Shown: positions 35,980 to 43,804 of the stretch, one piece after another
Layout: the number at the start of each line of letters is the position of its first letter
Position numbering within the stretch: position 1 is the first letter of the stretch
Assembly: GCF_947492715.1 (NCBI RefSeq)
Contig: NZ_CANLNS010000001.1
Span: forward strand, 1,364,001 to 1,428,000
DNA length: 64,000 bases
Reading direction: 5' to 3'
From: an uncultured Psychroserpens sp.
GTDB taxonomy: Bacteria > Bacteroidota > Bacteroidia > Flavobacteriales > Flavobacteriaceae
Position numbers and translations under genes: made by a program
The notes under the pieces: model-generated
Database searches by the model: none
What the model saw: the letters and a program-made list of their open reading frames with translations, nothing else
Told to the model about the DNA's origin: nothing

Positions 35980-36609
35980 ATGAAAAATATAGCAATAACA
36001 AAAGATGTTCAAACCGCATTAACACCAAATGGTGTATTAGAAGATTTATTACAAGGTAATAATCGTTTTACTAATGGAAATTCTCAAGCTACAGATAATT
36101 CGGCTTTAGTAAATCAAACTACAGGCGGACAGTTTCCTAAAGCGGTAGTGCTATCGTGTATAGATTCTCGTGTACCTGTTGAAACGGTATTGGACCAAGC
36201 CATTGGTGATATATTTGTGGCGCGTGTTGCAGGGAATTTCGAAAATGTAGACATCCTTGGAAGTTTAGAGTATTCTTGTAAAGTGGCAGGGAGCAAATTA
36301 ATTCTTGTACTAGGACATGAAAGTTGCGGAGCTGTTAAAGCAGCTTGTGATGGTGTAGAGTTAGGAAATATTACAGCCATGCTAGATAATATCTTACCAG
36401 CCGTTAGAAAATCTGCCGAAGAGGTTGAAGGTGAGGCTAATTCATCTAATGGCGCCTTTGTCGCTAAAACAGTAGAAAATAATGTTAGATTAACTATTGA
36501 TCGTATTCGTGCGAAAAGCCCGATTTTAAAAGAAATGGAGGATAATGGAGAGATTAAAATCGTTGGTGGTGTGTATAACTTACACACAGGAAAAGTAGAA
36601 ATGCTTTAA
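35980..36609 (+). CDS. can: Beta-carbonic anhydrase
   Basis: A 209-residue soluble enzyme. Zinc ligands and catalytic pair are intact: Cys60, Asp62 and Arg64 in SCIDSR, and His113 and Cys116 in LGHESCGAV. VAGNFEN and DILGSLEYS are typical of the family. It interconverts CO2 and bicarbonate. Placed 19 bp after a SulP transporter, it probably keeps imported bicarbonate in balance with CO2 for anaplerotic carboxylation or pH control. A bidirectional terminator follows. Confidence 0.95.
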   Translation: MKNIAITKDVQTALTPNGVLEDLLQGNNRFTNGNSQATDNSALVNQTTGGQFPKAVVLSCIDSRVPVETVLDQAIGDIFVARVAGNFENVDILGSLEYSCKVAGSKLILVLGHESCGAVKAACDGVELGNITAMLDNILPAVRKSAEEVEGEANSSNGAFVAKTVENNVRLTIDRIRAKSPILKEMEDNGEIKIVGGVYNLHTGKVEML

Positions 36610-36632
36610 GACAATTAGTTTCAAACCATACA

Positions 36633-36665
36633 AAAACTGTCTATATTTCAATAGGCAGTTTTTTT
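36633..36665. terminator. Bidirectional terminator between carbonic anhydrase and cvpA
   Basis: Stem AAAACTGTCTAT (36633-36644) with ATAGGCAGTTTT (36651-36662), one T:G pair, 6-nt loop, T tract to 36665. It lies between convergent genes. Confidence 0.85.
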
Positions 36666-37191
36666 ATGCCTCATCATTAGTATCATCGTTATCATCAAGG
36701 TCTTCTTTGCCTTTGTTTAAGATGCTAGGAAAAATCATAGGAGCTAAAGATCTTACAGGCTTATAAAGCACAGAGTCTTCAAGGTCTTCTTTATCTGCAA
36801 ATGGAATCGAATTATTCATAGTATCAAAGACAATAAGTAACACGCTAAGAATTAAGCCAATTTTTAAAGCGCCAAATACGCCTCCAAGCAGTTTGTTTAA
36901 TACGCCAAGTGCTGCAAAATCTGCTAATTTCGTCAAGGCTTTTCCAGCAAGGGCAATAGCCAAAACAATAATGACAAACGTAATAGCAAAGGCCACTATA
37001 TTAATGTACTTTTCATCCCAGTCAAGTCGGCTATCTAAAAACCCAGCGGCAAAATTACTAAAGTGAATGGCACCATAAACACCAGCAATAAGTGCTACTA
37101 AAGAAGCTACTTCTACAAAAAGCCCTTTCATAAAACCCCTAACGAGTCCAAATAACAAAAGCGCGCCTAATATGATATCAATTACAGCCAT
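36664..37191 (-). CDS. cvpA: CvpA family membrane protein
   Basis: A 175-residue inner-membrane protein with four helices. DIILGALLLFGLVRGFMKGL at the start is the CvpA hallmark, followed by VASLVALIAGVYGA and a GVLNKLLGGVFGALKIGLIL segment. The C-terminus is acidic (EDLDDNDDTNDEA). CvpA proteins are linked to envelope homeostasis. A TAGGTTTG -7 box lies at 37209-37216 just upstream. It is convergent with the carbonic anhydrase gene. Confidence 0.88.
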   Translation of the reverse strand: MAVIDIILGALLLFGLVRGFMKGLFVEVASLVALIAGVYGAIHFSNFAAGFLDSRLDWDEKYINIVAFAITFVIIVLAIALAGKALTKLADFAALGVLNKLLGGVFGALKIGLILSVLLIVFDTMNNSIPFADKEDLEDSVLYKPVRSLAPMIFPSILNKGKEDLDDNDDTNDEA

Positions 37192-37208
37192 AGTCTAGTT
37201 AATTTTAA

Positions 37209-37216
37209 CAAACCTA
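37209..37216 (-). promoter_or_regulatory. -7 box of cvpA
   Basis: TAGGTTTG on the minus strand fits TAnnTTTG exactly, 17 bp before the ATG. The -33 element is unclear. Confidence 0.35.
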
Positions 37217-37269
37217 CATAAATTTTCCCATTTTAAATTAATAACGCTAAAGTTGATGTTATAGTTTAC

Positions 37270-37294
37270 TAACTTTGCAAACTAACTATCTTTG
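37270..37294 (+). promoter_or_regulatory. Two -7 boxes upstream of the 118-aa protein gene
   Basis: TAACTTTG (37270-37277) and TATCTTTG (37287-37294) both fit TAnnTTTG. The second is only 10 bp before the ATG at 37305, which would give a very short leader. Confidence 0.4.
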
Positions 37295-37304
37295 ATTAGA
37301 ATAT

Positions 37305-37661
37305 ATGGCTAGAGATGAGCAATTAAAACAGCGTTGGGAAGAAGTGGTAGAGAAATTATCTGCGCGATTTTCAGATGGTGATCCTTTAGATTTAGATGCC
37401 ATTATTTATCTAATAGGTGTCCAAGAACTAGGGCAATTAGACCGTCGATTTAAAAAAGACCACAAGTTAGATCTTATGCATATTGCCATTTGTAAATTGC
37501 TTACACCTTACGGATTTTATGAATTCGATTTTGTAGATGACGATGGTTGGCCGCATTACAAGGTAAAAGAGCAACTACCACCATTAAAAGCAGGAGAACA
37601 AAGTATTTTAATGAAAGACGCTATTGTCAATTACTTTATAGAAACAAATTTTATAGATTAA
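37305..37661 (+). CDS. Conserved hypothetical protein upstream of pheS
   Basis: A 118-residue soluble protein. It starts MARDEQLKQRWEEVVEKLSA, contains IIYLIGVQELGQ and DHKLDLMHIAICKLLTPYGF, then FVDDDGWPHYKVKEQLPP. It looks like a compact helical protein, and I recognise it as a type widespread in Bacteroidota without known function. No signal peptide or membrane segment. It is divergent from cvpA and followed by a repeat element before pheS. Confidence 0.78.
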   Translation: MARDEQLKQRWEEVVEKLSARFSDGDPLDLDAIIYLIGVQELGQLDRRFKKDHKLDLMHIAICKLLTPYGFYEFDFVDDDGWPHYKVKEQLPPLKAGEQSILMKDAIVNYFIETNFID

Positions 37662-37665
37662 ATCT

Positions 37666-37769
37666 GGGCGTTCCACGCTTCCGCCAAGCGCTACAGCGTG
37701 TCAGGCTCTCGGCAGTCGCTTCCCGATAGCCATCGGGAGAGCTTCAACAAATGCCTCCATCCTTAACGC
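37666..37769 (+). repeat. Interspersed repeat element bounded by GGGCGTT and AACGC, copy 1
   Basis: A 104-bp element, clearly richer in G and C than its surroundings. It starts GGGCGTTCC, contains GGCTCTCGGCAGTCGCT and an internal hairpin CCCGATAGCCATCGGG, and ends CTTCAACAAATGCCTCCATC followed by CTTAACGC. The same order of blocks appears in reverse at 63925-64000. The 5' end begins 5 bp after the stop of the preceding gene. Confidence 0.8.
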
Positions 37770-37787
37770 AAATCTCGATAAATTGAT

Positions 37788-37795
37788 TAAATTTG
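37788..37795 (+). promoter_or_regulatory. -7 box of pheS
   Basis: TAAATTTG fits TAnnTTTG, 40 bp before the pheS ATG. Its -33 region would fall on the end of the repeat element. Confidence 0.35.
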
Positions 37796-37834
37796 CGTTT
37801 CATTTTATGTTAGCAAACCAAACGCAGCACAGGC

Positions 37835-38854
37835 ATGATAGATAAGATAAAAGAACTCATAGCAGAAGCCGAAGCTTTTACAACCCAATCTAAAGAAGAG
37901 GTTGAAAATTTCCGTATAAAATATTTAGGGTCTAAAGGGCTCTTAAAGCAATATTTTGCAGAATTTAAAAATGTGGCAAATGAGCAAAAAAAGGAGTTTG
38001 GTCAAACCATTAATCAACTCAAAAAAACCGCCGAAGAGAAAGTTAATGCTTTAAAGGAAGAGTTAGAGAATAAGGAAGAATCGGCAGGAATTTATGGCGA
38101 TTTATCACGTCCTGGTGAACCTATCGAAATTGGTGCACGCCATCCCATTTCCATAGTTAAAAACCAGATTATCGATATTTTTTCACGCATTGGTTTTAAC
38201 GTCAGTGAGGGTCCAGAAATTGAAGACGATTGGCATAATTTTACTGCATTAAACTTACCAGAATATCATCCTGCTCGTGATATGCAGGATACATTTTTTA
38301 TTCAAACCAATCCAGATGTGTTACTACGTACGCATACCAGTTCGGTGCAGGTACGATATATGGAAAATAACAAGCCACCTATTCGTACCATTTCTCCTGG
38401 CCGTGTGTTTCGTAATGAAGCTATTTCGGCACGTTCACATTGCTTTTTTCATCAGGTGGAAGGTTTATATATTGATAAGGATGTAAGTTTTGCCGATTTA
38501 AAGCAAACCCTTCAATATTTTACTACCGAAATGTTCGGGAAGTCTAAAATTCGTTTACGACCGTCATATTTCCCGTTTACTGAGCCAAGTGCTGAGGTAG
38601 ATGTGTATTGGGGTTTAGAAACTGAAACCGATTATAAGATGACCAAGGGAACAGGTTGGTTGGAAATTATGGGCTGTGGTATGGTAGATCCTAATGTACT
38701 AGAAAACTGCGGTATAGACTCTAAAGAATACTCTGGTTTTGCATTCGGTATGGGCATCGATCGTATTGCCTTATTACTTCACCAAACTAGTGACATCAGA
38801 TTACTTAGCGAAAATGATGTACGTTTCTTAGAACAGTTTAAGAGCGCGCTTTAA
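37835..38854 (+). CDS. pheS: Phenylalanine--tRNA ligase alpha subunit
   Basis: A 339-residue class II synthetase subunit of normal length. A coiled N-terminal arm (residues 1-90) binds tRNA. DLSRPGEPIEIGARHPIS, the motif-2 region HTSSVQVRYME with ISPGRVFRNEAISARSH, and the motif-3 region SGFAFGMGIDRIALLLHQT are intact. It works as a heterotetramer with PheT, whose gene is not in the window, so the two subunits are not adjacent here. The stop overlaps the convergent kelch gene by four bases. Confidence 0.96.
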   Translation: MIDKIKELIAEAEAFTTQSKEEVENFRIKYLGSKGLLKQYFAEFKNVANEQKKEFGQTINQLKKTAEEKVNALKEELENKEESAGIYGDLSRPGEPIEIGARHPISIVKNQIIDIFSRIGFNVSEGPEIEDDWHNFTALNLPEYHPARDMQDTFFIQTNPDVLLRTHTSSVQVRYMENNKPPIRTISPGRVFRNEAISARSHCFFHQVEGLYIDKDVSFADLKQTLQYFTTEMFGKSKIRLRPSYFPFTEPSAEVDVYWGLETETDYKMTKGTGWLEIMGCGMVDPNVLENCGIDSKEYSGFAFGMGIDRIALLLHQTSDIRLLSENDVRFLEQFKSAL

Positions 38855-40203
38855 TTAACGTCTTTGGAATTAAAAAGCTTTGTTTTGTCAAATTCGACTA
38901 GGTCTATAACATATAAACTTGATGATGCCTTTTTAGAATACTCGTTTAACAAATATCCACCAATGATATAAAGTTTATTTTGGTGATAATGCATTTTAGG
39001 CCGGTTGAGATCTAAATCAATTTTATAAGATTCTAAGACTTTGGTTTTTGTATTATAGTTAAGAAGTCGCCTATTATTAAATATGTAAATCATATGCTTA
39101 TGAACAGCTAAAGCAGGATATTCCATGGCGTTGAATAGGGAGCCTTCTGTATTCCATACTCCAGTTTTTATAGCAAAAGATTCAATAGTATTCAACTTTT
39201 TCCCATTACTACCACCAATTAGATATATAACATCATCAATGATGACACCCTGGGTTTCTTTTTTAATTGTCATTTTGGGAAGTTCATACCAATGCCCAGA
39301 GCTTATATTGTAAATGTGAGACGCATCGGTAAACATTTTTTTTCCTTTTTTATTTTTCGAAAAAGAACCGCCCATAACAATAATGTTATCGTTGTATGTA
39401 AATGATGCAAAGTTTATGGCTTGATGCGGATTGGTATGATCAATTGTAATTTGTCTGGAACCCATATCAAAGACTTCAATCTTATCATCCAAATATTCCT
39501 TTTTTCTATTTATAGATAATCGTTTCCCTCCCAAACTATAAAGTTCATTTCCGTAGCAATTGAGATTATGGTATGCTCGATTTCTAAATTTGGTTTCAGA
39601 AACAGACCAACTATTATCTTCGATATTATAGATTTGAAGCTTGTCTGTATAGTTTTCAAAAGAAAAATTTTGGTTCATCTCCTTTATAAGATCAGCAAAA
39701 CTACCTCTAGGTAAATTACTCACTGCTAATAGCGCTCTTTTTCCAGAATCTTCAATTTGCGATGAGTTTCCACTAATCACATATATGTTATTCCCTACAA
39801 CCTGAGAGTCAAATGCAAATACGCCTGTCTTTAGAGGTTTCAGCCTTTTAAAGTGTATTCTAGATTTTAATTTTTTAGATGAATTAATGACAACTTCATT
39901 AAGATTTTCTAGCTTTTTAGACAGATAAATCTTGTTATTTGTAGGTAACAACATTGTTAGTGCTATAGCCTTACTATGATAACCCATTAACGAGAATTCT
40001 AAGTAATCATTTTCGGTTGGGCGAGAATTTACTTTAATATTGAAAACTCCATTAGCATCCGAAACAGAACCAGTATTATATTTTTCGAAATAAACAGTTA
40101 CATTTTCAATAGGTTCATTAGTTTCAGAATCTAAAATTAGTCCACTGATATTTTGCGCAATAATCAACTGTGAAAAAATGAAGAATATCAATGTTAATCT
40201 CAT
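38851..40203 (-). CDS. Secreted protein with carboxypeptidase-like regulatory domain and kelch repeats
   Basis: A 450-residue exported protein starting MRLTLIFFIFSQLIIAQNIS; other possible starts at 40215 and 40224 only lengthen the n-region. Residues about 20-100 form a CarboxypepD_reg-like domain (GLILDSETNEPIENVTVYFE, VSDANGVFNIKV). Residues about 125-430 hold kelch blades with NNIYVISG, NELYSLGG, NIIVMGGSF, DVIYLIGGSNG and NKLYIIGGYLL, forming a beta-propeller. The function is unknown, perhaps binding or surface display. It is convergent with pheS. Confidence 0.85.
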   Translation of the reverse strand: MRLTLIFFIFSQLIIAQNISGLILDSETNEPIENVTVYFEKYNTGSVSDANGVFNIKVNSRPTENDYLEFSLMGYHSKAIALTMLLPTNNKIYLSKKLENLNEVVINSSKKLKSRIHFKRLKPLKTGVFAFDSQVVGNNIYVISGNSSQIEDSGKRALLAVSNLPRGSFADLIKEMNQNFSFENYTDKLQIYNIEDNSWSVSETKFRNRAYHNLNCYGNELYSLGGKRLSINRKKEYLDDKIEVFDMGSRQITIDHTNPHQAINFASFTYNDNIIVMGGSFSKNKKGKKMFTDASHIYNISSGHWYELPKMTIKKETQGVIIDDVIYLIGGSNGKKLNTIESFAIKTGVWNTEGSLFNAMEYPALAVHKHMIYIFNNRRLLNYNTKTKVLESYKIDLDLNRPKMHYHQNKLYIIGGYLLNEYSKKASSSLYVIDLVEFDKTKLFNSKDVN

Positions 40204-40277
40204 AAGGTTTATCATTTGTAACAATAATCTAAGTTCGATTATTTTTATGAGAGTATCAAAATCTTAACTTTATGTTT

Positions 40278-40285
40278 TAGTTTTG
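40278..40285 (+). promoter_or_regulatory. -7 box immediately before a start codon
   Basis: TAGTTTTG fits TAnnTTTG and ends only 4 bp before ATG 40290, so the transcript could begin at or near the start codon (leaderless). No clear -33 TTG. Confidence 0.35.
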
Positions 40286-40289
40286 CACC

Positions 40290-40685
40290 ATGAAAAAGGA
40301 CATTCATATCCCAAAAGTAGAAGATGTATTTGTTGCTGTAGTGCAAGAGCAACACCCAGAGTATAAAACCGATGATTGGAATGCTTATATCATCAATAAT
40401 AAAGACGTTGATCTTGATACGGTTTTAATTGTGTCTAAAGGCTACTCAGAAGACAAGGTTACTCCTGTGATGCGTCATACGATAAAACTCCTCCCAGCCA
40501 GAAGTTATGCTAAAATAGAGTTCATGCAAAACGATGTCTTGCAATTAAACAACGAGTTTAAAGTCACCTTCTTTGAAGGCAATGCGATGTTAGATAAAAC
40601 CTATTTGTTTAGAAAAAACACCATTAATACAAAGGCATTGCAAAGCATTCCGCTCATGCAATTAAAAGGTGTTTTGGTAAAGTGA
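40290..40685 (+). CDS. Conserved hypothetical protein
   Basis: A 131-residue soluble protein: MKKDIHIPKVEDVFVAVVQE, then WNAYIINNKDVDLDTVLIVS, MRHTIKLLPARSYAKIEF and LDKTYLFRKNTIN. It is probably a small beta-sandwich, and I know of close relatives in flavobacteria without assigned function; some are labelled as pheS-associated only by position. No signal peptide or membrane segment. It may be expressed from a leaderless message. Confidence 0.72.
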   Translation: MKKDIHIPKVEDVFVAVVQEQHPEYKTDDWNAYIINNKDVDLDTVLIVSKGYSEDKVTPVMRHTIKLLPARSYAKIEFMQNDVLQLNNEFKVTFFEGNAMLDKTYLFRKNTINTKALQSIPLMQLKGVLVK

Positions 40686-40691
40686 TGGTTT

Positions 40692-40709
40692 GTCATTGCG
40701 ACAGAATCT
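40692..40709 (+). repeat. Fragment of the palindromic repeat family
   Basis: GTCATTGCGACAGAATCT matches the right half (GTCATTCCGAC...GGAATCT) of the elements at 40763, 41174 and 41585 with part of the centre missing. Confidence 0.45.
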
Positions 40710-40762
40710 GAGCTGTTTTTAACGTAGTTACTGTTATAAAAACGTTGATTTTAAATTAACAA

Positions 40763-40844
40763 AGATTTCTCGACAAGCTCGAAATGACAATTGATTGTTA
40801 TTCACATGTGATGTATTGTCATTCCGACCAAAGTGGAGGAATCT
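40763..40844. repeat. Palindromic element, copy 1
   Basis: An 82-bp imperfect palindrome. Its ends are AGATTTCTCGAC and GGAGGAATCT; the inner arms are CGAAATGACAAT and ATTGTCATTCCG. It lies 5 bp from the stop of the first GIY-YIG gene. Copies 2 and 3 follow at exact 411-bp spacing. Confidence 0.9.
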
Positions 40845-40849
40845 ATCAT

Positions 40850-41158
40850 TTAGACAGTATCATTTAGAAATAACCATTCTGGATTATTCGAATTTATTAG
40901 AGTTTCTTTTTTGTTCCTATTCCACTTTTTTAATTGTTTCTCTCTTTTTATAGCATCTTCAACCTCAAAAAAATGCTCGAAGTAAATAAGATATTTGCAT
41001 TTGTATCTATGTGTAAATGATTTAGAATTCGAGGAAGGAGTATTATGATAATAAAGTCGATCACGAAGATTATTGGTCATTCCAATATATAATACAGTTC
41101 GATGCTTATTCGTTAAAATGTAGATGTAATAATTATGATTACCGATTAATTTCGCCAT
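40850..41158 (-). CDS. GIY-YIG endonuclease, tandem copy 1
   Basis: A 102-residue stand-alone GIY-YIG domain starting MAKLIGNHNYYIYILTNKHRT; a TTG at 41173 only adds five residues. YIYIL and LYIGMTNNLRDRL give the GIY-YIG pair with its Arg, and YLIYFEHFFEVEDAIKREKQ contains the conserved Glu. KWNRNKKETLI follows. It belongs to the short UPF0213-like group that is frequent in Bacteroidota. Both sides are bounded by palindromic elements, and copy 2 differs by one residue (His against Arg in TNKHRT). Role is unknown; the catalytic residues look intact. Confidence 0.88.
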   Translation of the reverse strand: MAKLIGNHNYYIYILTNKHRTVLYIGMTNNLRDRLYYHNTPSSNSKSFTHRYKCKYLIYFEHFFEVEDAIKREKQLKKWNRNKKETLINSNNPEWLFLNDTV

Positions 41159-41173
41159 GAAATAAATTAACAA

Positions 41174-41255
41174 AGGTTTCTCGACAAGCTCGAAATGACA
41201 ATTGATTGTTATTCACATGTGGTGTATTGTCATTCCGACCAAAGTGGAGGAATCT
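41174..41255. repeat. Palindromic element, copy 2
   Basis: Second copy, differing from copy 1 by two substitutions seen by eye (AGG for AGA near the left end and GGTGT for GATGT in the centre). It separates the two nuclease genes. Confidence 0.9.
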
Positions 41256-41260
41256 ATCAT

Positions 41261-41569
41261 TTAGACAGTATCATTTAGAAATAACCATTCTGGATTATTC
41301 GAATTTATTAGAGTTTCTTTTTTGTTCCTATTCCACTTTTTTAATTGTTTCTCTCTTTTTATAGCATCTTCAACCTCAAAAAAATGCTCGAAGTAAATAA
41401 GATATTTGCATTTGTATCTATGTGTAAATGATTTAGAATTCGAGGAAGGAGTATTATGATAATAAAGTCGATCACGAAGATTATTGGTCATTCCAATATA
41501 TAATACAGTTCGACGCTTATTCGTTAAAATGTAGATGTAATAATTATGATTACCGATTAATTTCGCCAT
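41261..41569 (-). CDS. GIY-YIG endonuclease, tandem copy 2
   Basis: A 102-residue near-identical copy of the gene at 40850, with TNKRRT in place of TNKHRT. It has the same start logic (ATG at 41569), the same catalytic set (YIYIL, LYIGMTNNLRDRL, Glu in FFEVEDAIKRE) and the same direct flanking by palindromic elements. The near-identity at exactly 411 bp spacing shows a recent tandem duplication of element plus gene. Confidence 0.88.
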   Translation of the reverse strand: MAKLIGNHNYYIYILTNKRRTVLYIGMTNNLRDRLYYHNTPSSNSKSFTHRYKCKYLIYFEHFFEVEDAIKREKQLKKWNRNKKETLINSNNPEWLFLNDTV

Positions 41570-41584
41570 GAAATAAATTAACAA

Positions 41585-41666
41585 AGATTTCTCGACAAGC
41601 TCGAAATGACAATTGATTGTTATTCACATGTGATGTATTGTCATTCCGACCAAAGTGGAGGAATCT
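41585..41666. repeat. Palindromic element, copy 3, overlapping the gpsA stop
   Basis: Third copy at +411 bp. Its terminal AATCT ends at 41666, inside the gpsA stop codon (41665-41667), so the last bases of gpsA are shared with the element. Confidence 0.88.
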
Positions 41667-42666
41667 AATCCAATTTTTCAGTCAGTTTCTTAAACACCTT
41701 TTTTGGGTTCTTATTCTCATACAAAATACTGTAAACGGCATTAATAATAGGTAAGCGCGTTTTCTTAACATTTTTGAGATTAAGCTCATGTGCACTCTTG
41801 GTGGCGTAATAGCCTTCGGCCACCATATTCATTTCCATTTGTGCAGACTTTACAGTATAACCTTTACCAATCATATTCCCAAACATACGATTACGAGAAA
41901 ATGTAGAATAGCCCGTTACTAACAAGTCACCTAGATAGGCCGAATTATTAATGTTACGCTTCATCTTATGCATCTTTTTAATAAAACGTTTCATCTCTCT
42001 AATAGCATTACTCATCAATACACTTTGGAAGTTATCACCATAACCTAAGCCATGTGCAATACCAGCAGCAATGGCATAAATATTTTTTAGCATGACTGCA
42101 TATTCGGTACCAATAATATCATCACTAATTTTTGTTCTAATATAGTTGCTAGATAAGGCATCGGCAATGGCCTGAGCTTTATCTGGATCTGCACAAGAAA
42201 TAGTTAAATAAGACAGACGCTCTAATGCGACTTCTTCGGCATGACAAGGTCCAGCAATTACTGCAATATTTTGGAATGGAATATTATAAATATCATGAAA
42301 ATGCTCGCCTACTAATAATCCAGATTCGGGCATTATTCCTTTTACTGCAGATACCACAGTTTTTTGTGAGATGTCTACCGTTAATTTTTGGAGTTCACCA
42401 TGAATAAAAGCAGACGGAATTACAAATATGAGCACATCTGCCCATGCAGCAATTTCATTAATATCATTACTAATTTTAAGCTGCTCGGTCTTAAACTCTA
42501 CAGAACTAAGGTAACTAGGGTTGTGCTGTTCTTTGAGTAAATGTTCTTTAGTATACACACTACGCATATACCAACCAATTTCATCTAGGTTTTCAGAAAG
42601 CATTTTTACAATGGCAGTGGCCCAACTTCCTGCACCAAAAACAGCATATTTTAATGGTTGACTCAT
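41665..42666 (-). CDS. gpsA: Glycerol-3-phosphate dehydrogenase [NAD(P)+]
   Basis: A 333-residue cytoplasmic enzyme starting MSQPLKYAVFGAGSWATAIV; the longer frame from 42732 adds 22 unlikely residues. The Rossmann motif is FGAGSWATA, followed by VIPSAFI, VSAVKGIMPESG and IAGPCHAEEVA. The catalytic Lys lies in AVMLKNIYAIAAGIAHGLGYGDN and the C-terminal motif is MVAEGYYATKSAHEL. It makes sn-glycerol-3-phosphate for phospholipid synthesis. Its stop codon overlaps a palindromic repeat. Confidence 0.95.
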   Translation of the reverse strand: MSQPLKYAVFGAGSWATAIVKMLSENLDEIGWYMRSVYTKEHLLKEQHNPSYLSSVEFKTEQLKISNDINEIAAWADVLIFVIPSAFIHGELQKLTVDISQKTVVSAVKGIMPESGLLVGEHFHDIYNIPFQNIAVIAGPCHAEEVALERLSYLTISCADPDKAQAIADALSSNYIRTKISDDIIGTEYAVMLKNIYAIAAGIAHGLGYGDNFQSVLMSNAIREMKRFIKKMHKMKRNINNSAYLGDLLVTGYSTFSRNRMFGNMIGKGYTVKSAQMEMNMVAEGYYATKSAHELNLKNVKKTRLPIINAVYSILYENKNPKKVFKKLTEKLD

Positions 42667-42795
42667 AAATGGATTATAATTAGTGTCATTCAAAAATACA
42701 TAATTTATACGCTTTTCCGAAGGGAAAACCATAGACTTTAAATTTTTGGCACGTGTTTTGAAAGTTAAGAAAGTGTAACCCTAAAACGAACGATT

Positions 42796-43740
42796 ATGAA
42801 AACGATAAAAATACTCTTAGGCTTTGCTTTAACAGCAACATTATTAACGTCTTGTTATACAGACGAGGTGATTATCACAGATAACAATCCTGGTATTTCA
42901 TTAAACCAGTTGTTAAACTCATATGAGTTATGGTATGTTGATATCAATCAAACCTTAGGAAATGGAGAAACACCGTTTTTACAAATTGCGTTTACGGTAT
43001 CATTTAGAAATGGCGTTTTATATGCGAATAACAATTTGGTAGGTTTTGGAAGCCAAGGCAATGGTTATGGTATTGATGTTGGAACCTATGATGCTTATAA
43101 TATGATTTTAGATATCAATCACGACATTGATGGGTTTGAAACTTTTGATGTTTATCAAATTGATAATAATACAATCGAGTTGTATAATCCGTTTAATGAC
43201 ACATCATATTTCTTAAATGGATACCAGAGAAACAGCTTTGATTATGACTTTGTATTCTATGATAATATTCACTATTTCTTACAGGAGTATGAGGCTTGGG
43301 AAAAGACATATACAAGTGAAATGGGTGTGTTAAATGAATTTGATAATGAAAATTACCTTCAGTTTTTAGCTGGTGGAAATGACTCAGAGTTTAGAAGTTC
43401 TCAAGATGTAAATATCTCAAACCCAGATAATATCTATTGGGATTACACAGGTGTTTATGGTGTTGGAGACATTAGTAATAATATGTACTTAAAAACATTA
43501 ACACTAGATTATGATTTCTTTGACAATGAATACTTCGAATTGAGCGTTATTAATGATCAAAGGATAGAATTATTTCATCCATCGTCTGAAACGGTATATG
43601 AATTTACAGGACGCGGATACATTCAATTCTTAAGAGAAGCAGATGCTTCAGGAAAGCGTATTGACGGTACGAAAAAATTAAAAAAACGTAAGCAGAAAAC
43701 TGCTAAAAAAGATAACCCTCGGGTAAGTACAAGGAGCTAG
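42796..43740 (+). CDS. Putative lipoprotein, flavobacterial conserved
   Basis: A 314-residue lipoprotein with a signal ending LLTSC. The mature protein has two similar halves, each with an ELWYVD/EAWEKTY opening and a late block (IDNNTIELYNPFNDTSYFLN against NDQRIELFHPSSETVYEFTG), suggesting an internal duplication. The last 30 residues are strongly basic (GTKKLKKRKQKTAKKDNP). No catalytic motif seen. Function unknown. An intrinsic terminator follows at 43771. Confidence 0.78.
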   Translation: MKTIKILLGFALTATLLTSCYTDEVIITDNNPGISLNQLLNSYELWYVDINQTLGNGETPFLQIAFTVSFRNGVLYANNNLVGFGSQGNGYGIDVGTYDAYNMILDINHDIDGFETFDVYQIDNNTIELYNPFNDTSYFLNGYQRNSFDYDFVFYDNIHYFLQEYEAWEKTYTSEMGVLNEFDNENYLQFLAGGNDSEFRSSQDVNISNPDNIYWDYTGVYGVGDISNNMYLKTLTLDYDFFDNEYFELSVINDQRIELFHPSSETVYEFTGRGYIQFLREADASGKRIDGTKKLKKRKQKTAKKDNPRVSTRS

Positions 43741-43770
43741 ATTTTGGTTGGTTATTTAGACTCCATAAGG

Positions 43771-43804
43771 CGCCCATCTCATGCATTTGAGATGGGCGTT
43801 TCTT
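43771..43804 (+). terminator. Intrinsic terminator
   Basis: Perfect 11-bp stem CGCCCATCTCA (43771-43781) and TGAGATGGGCG (43788-43798), 6-nt loop, then a T-rich tail. Confidence 0.88.

Noticed and set aside
37666-37769. Integron attC site
   Set aside because: The ends are GCGTT/AACGC, but the consensus core GTTRRRY and its partner RYYYAAC are not both present and no integrase gene is seen.
40850-41569. GIY-YIG genes as part of a phage or group I intron
   Set aside because: No phage genes are nearby, no intron core structure is apparent, and the genes lie between, not within, host genes.
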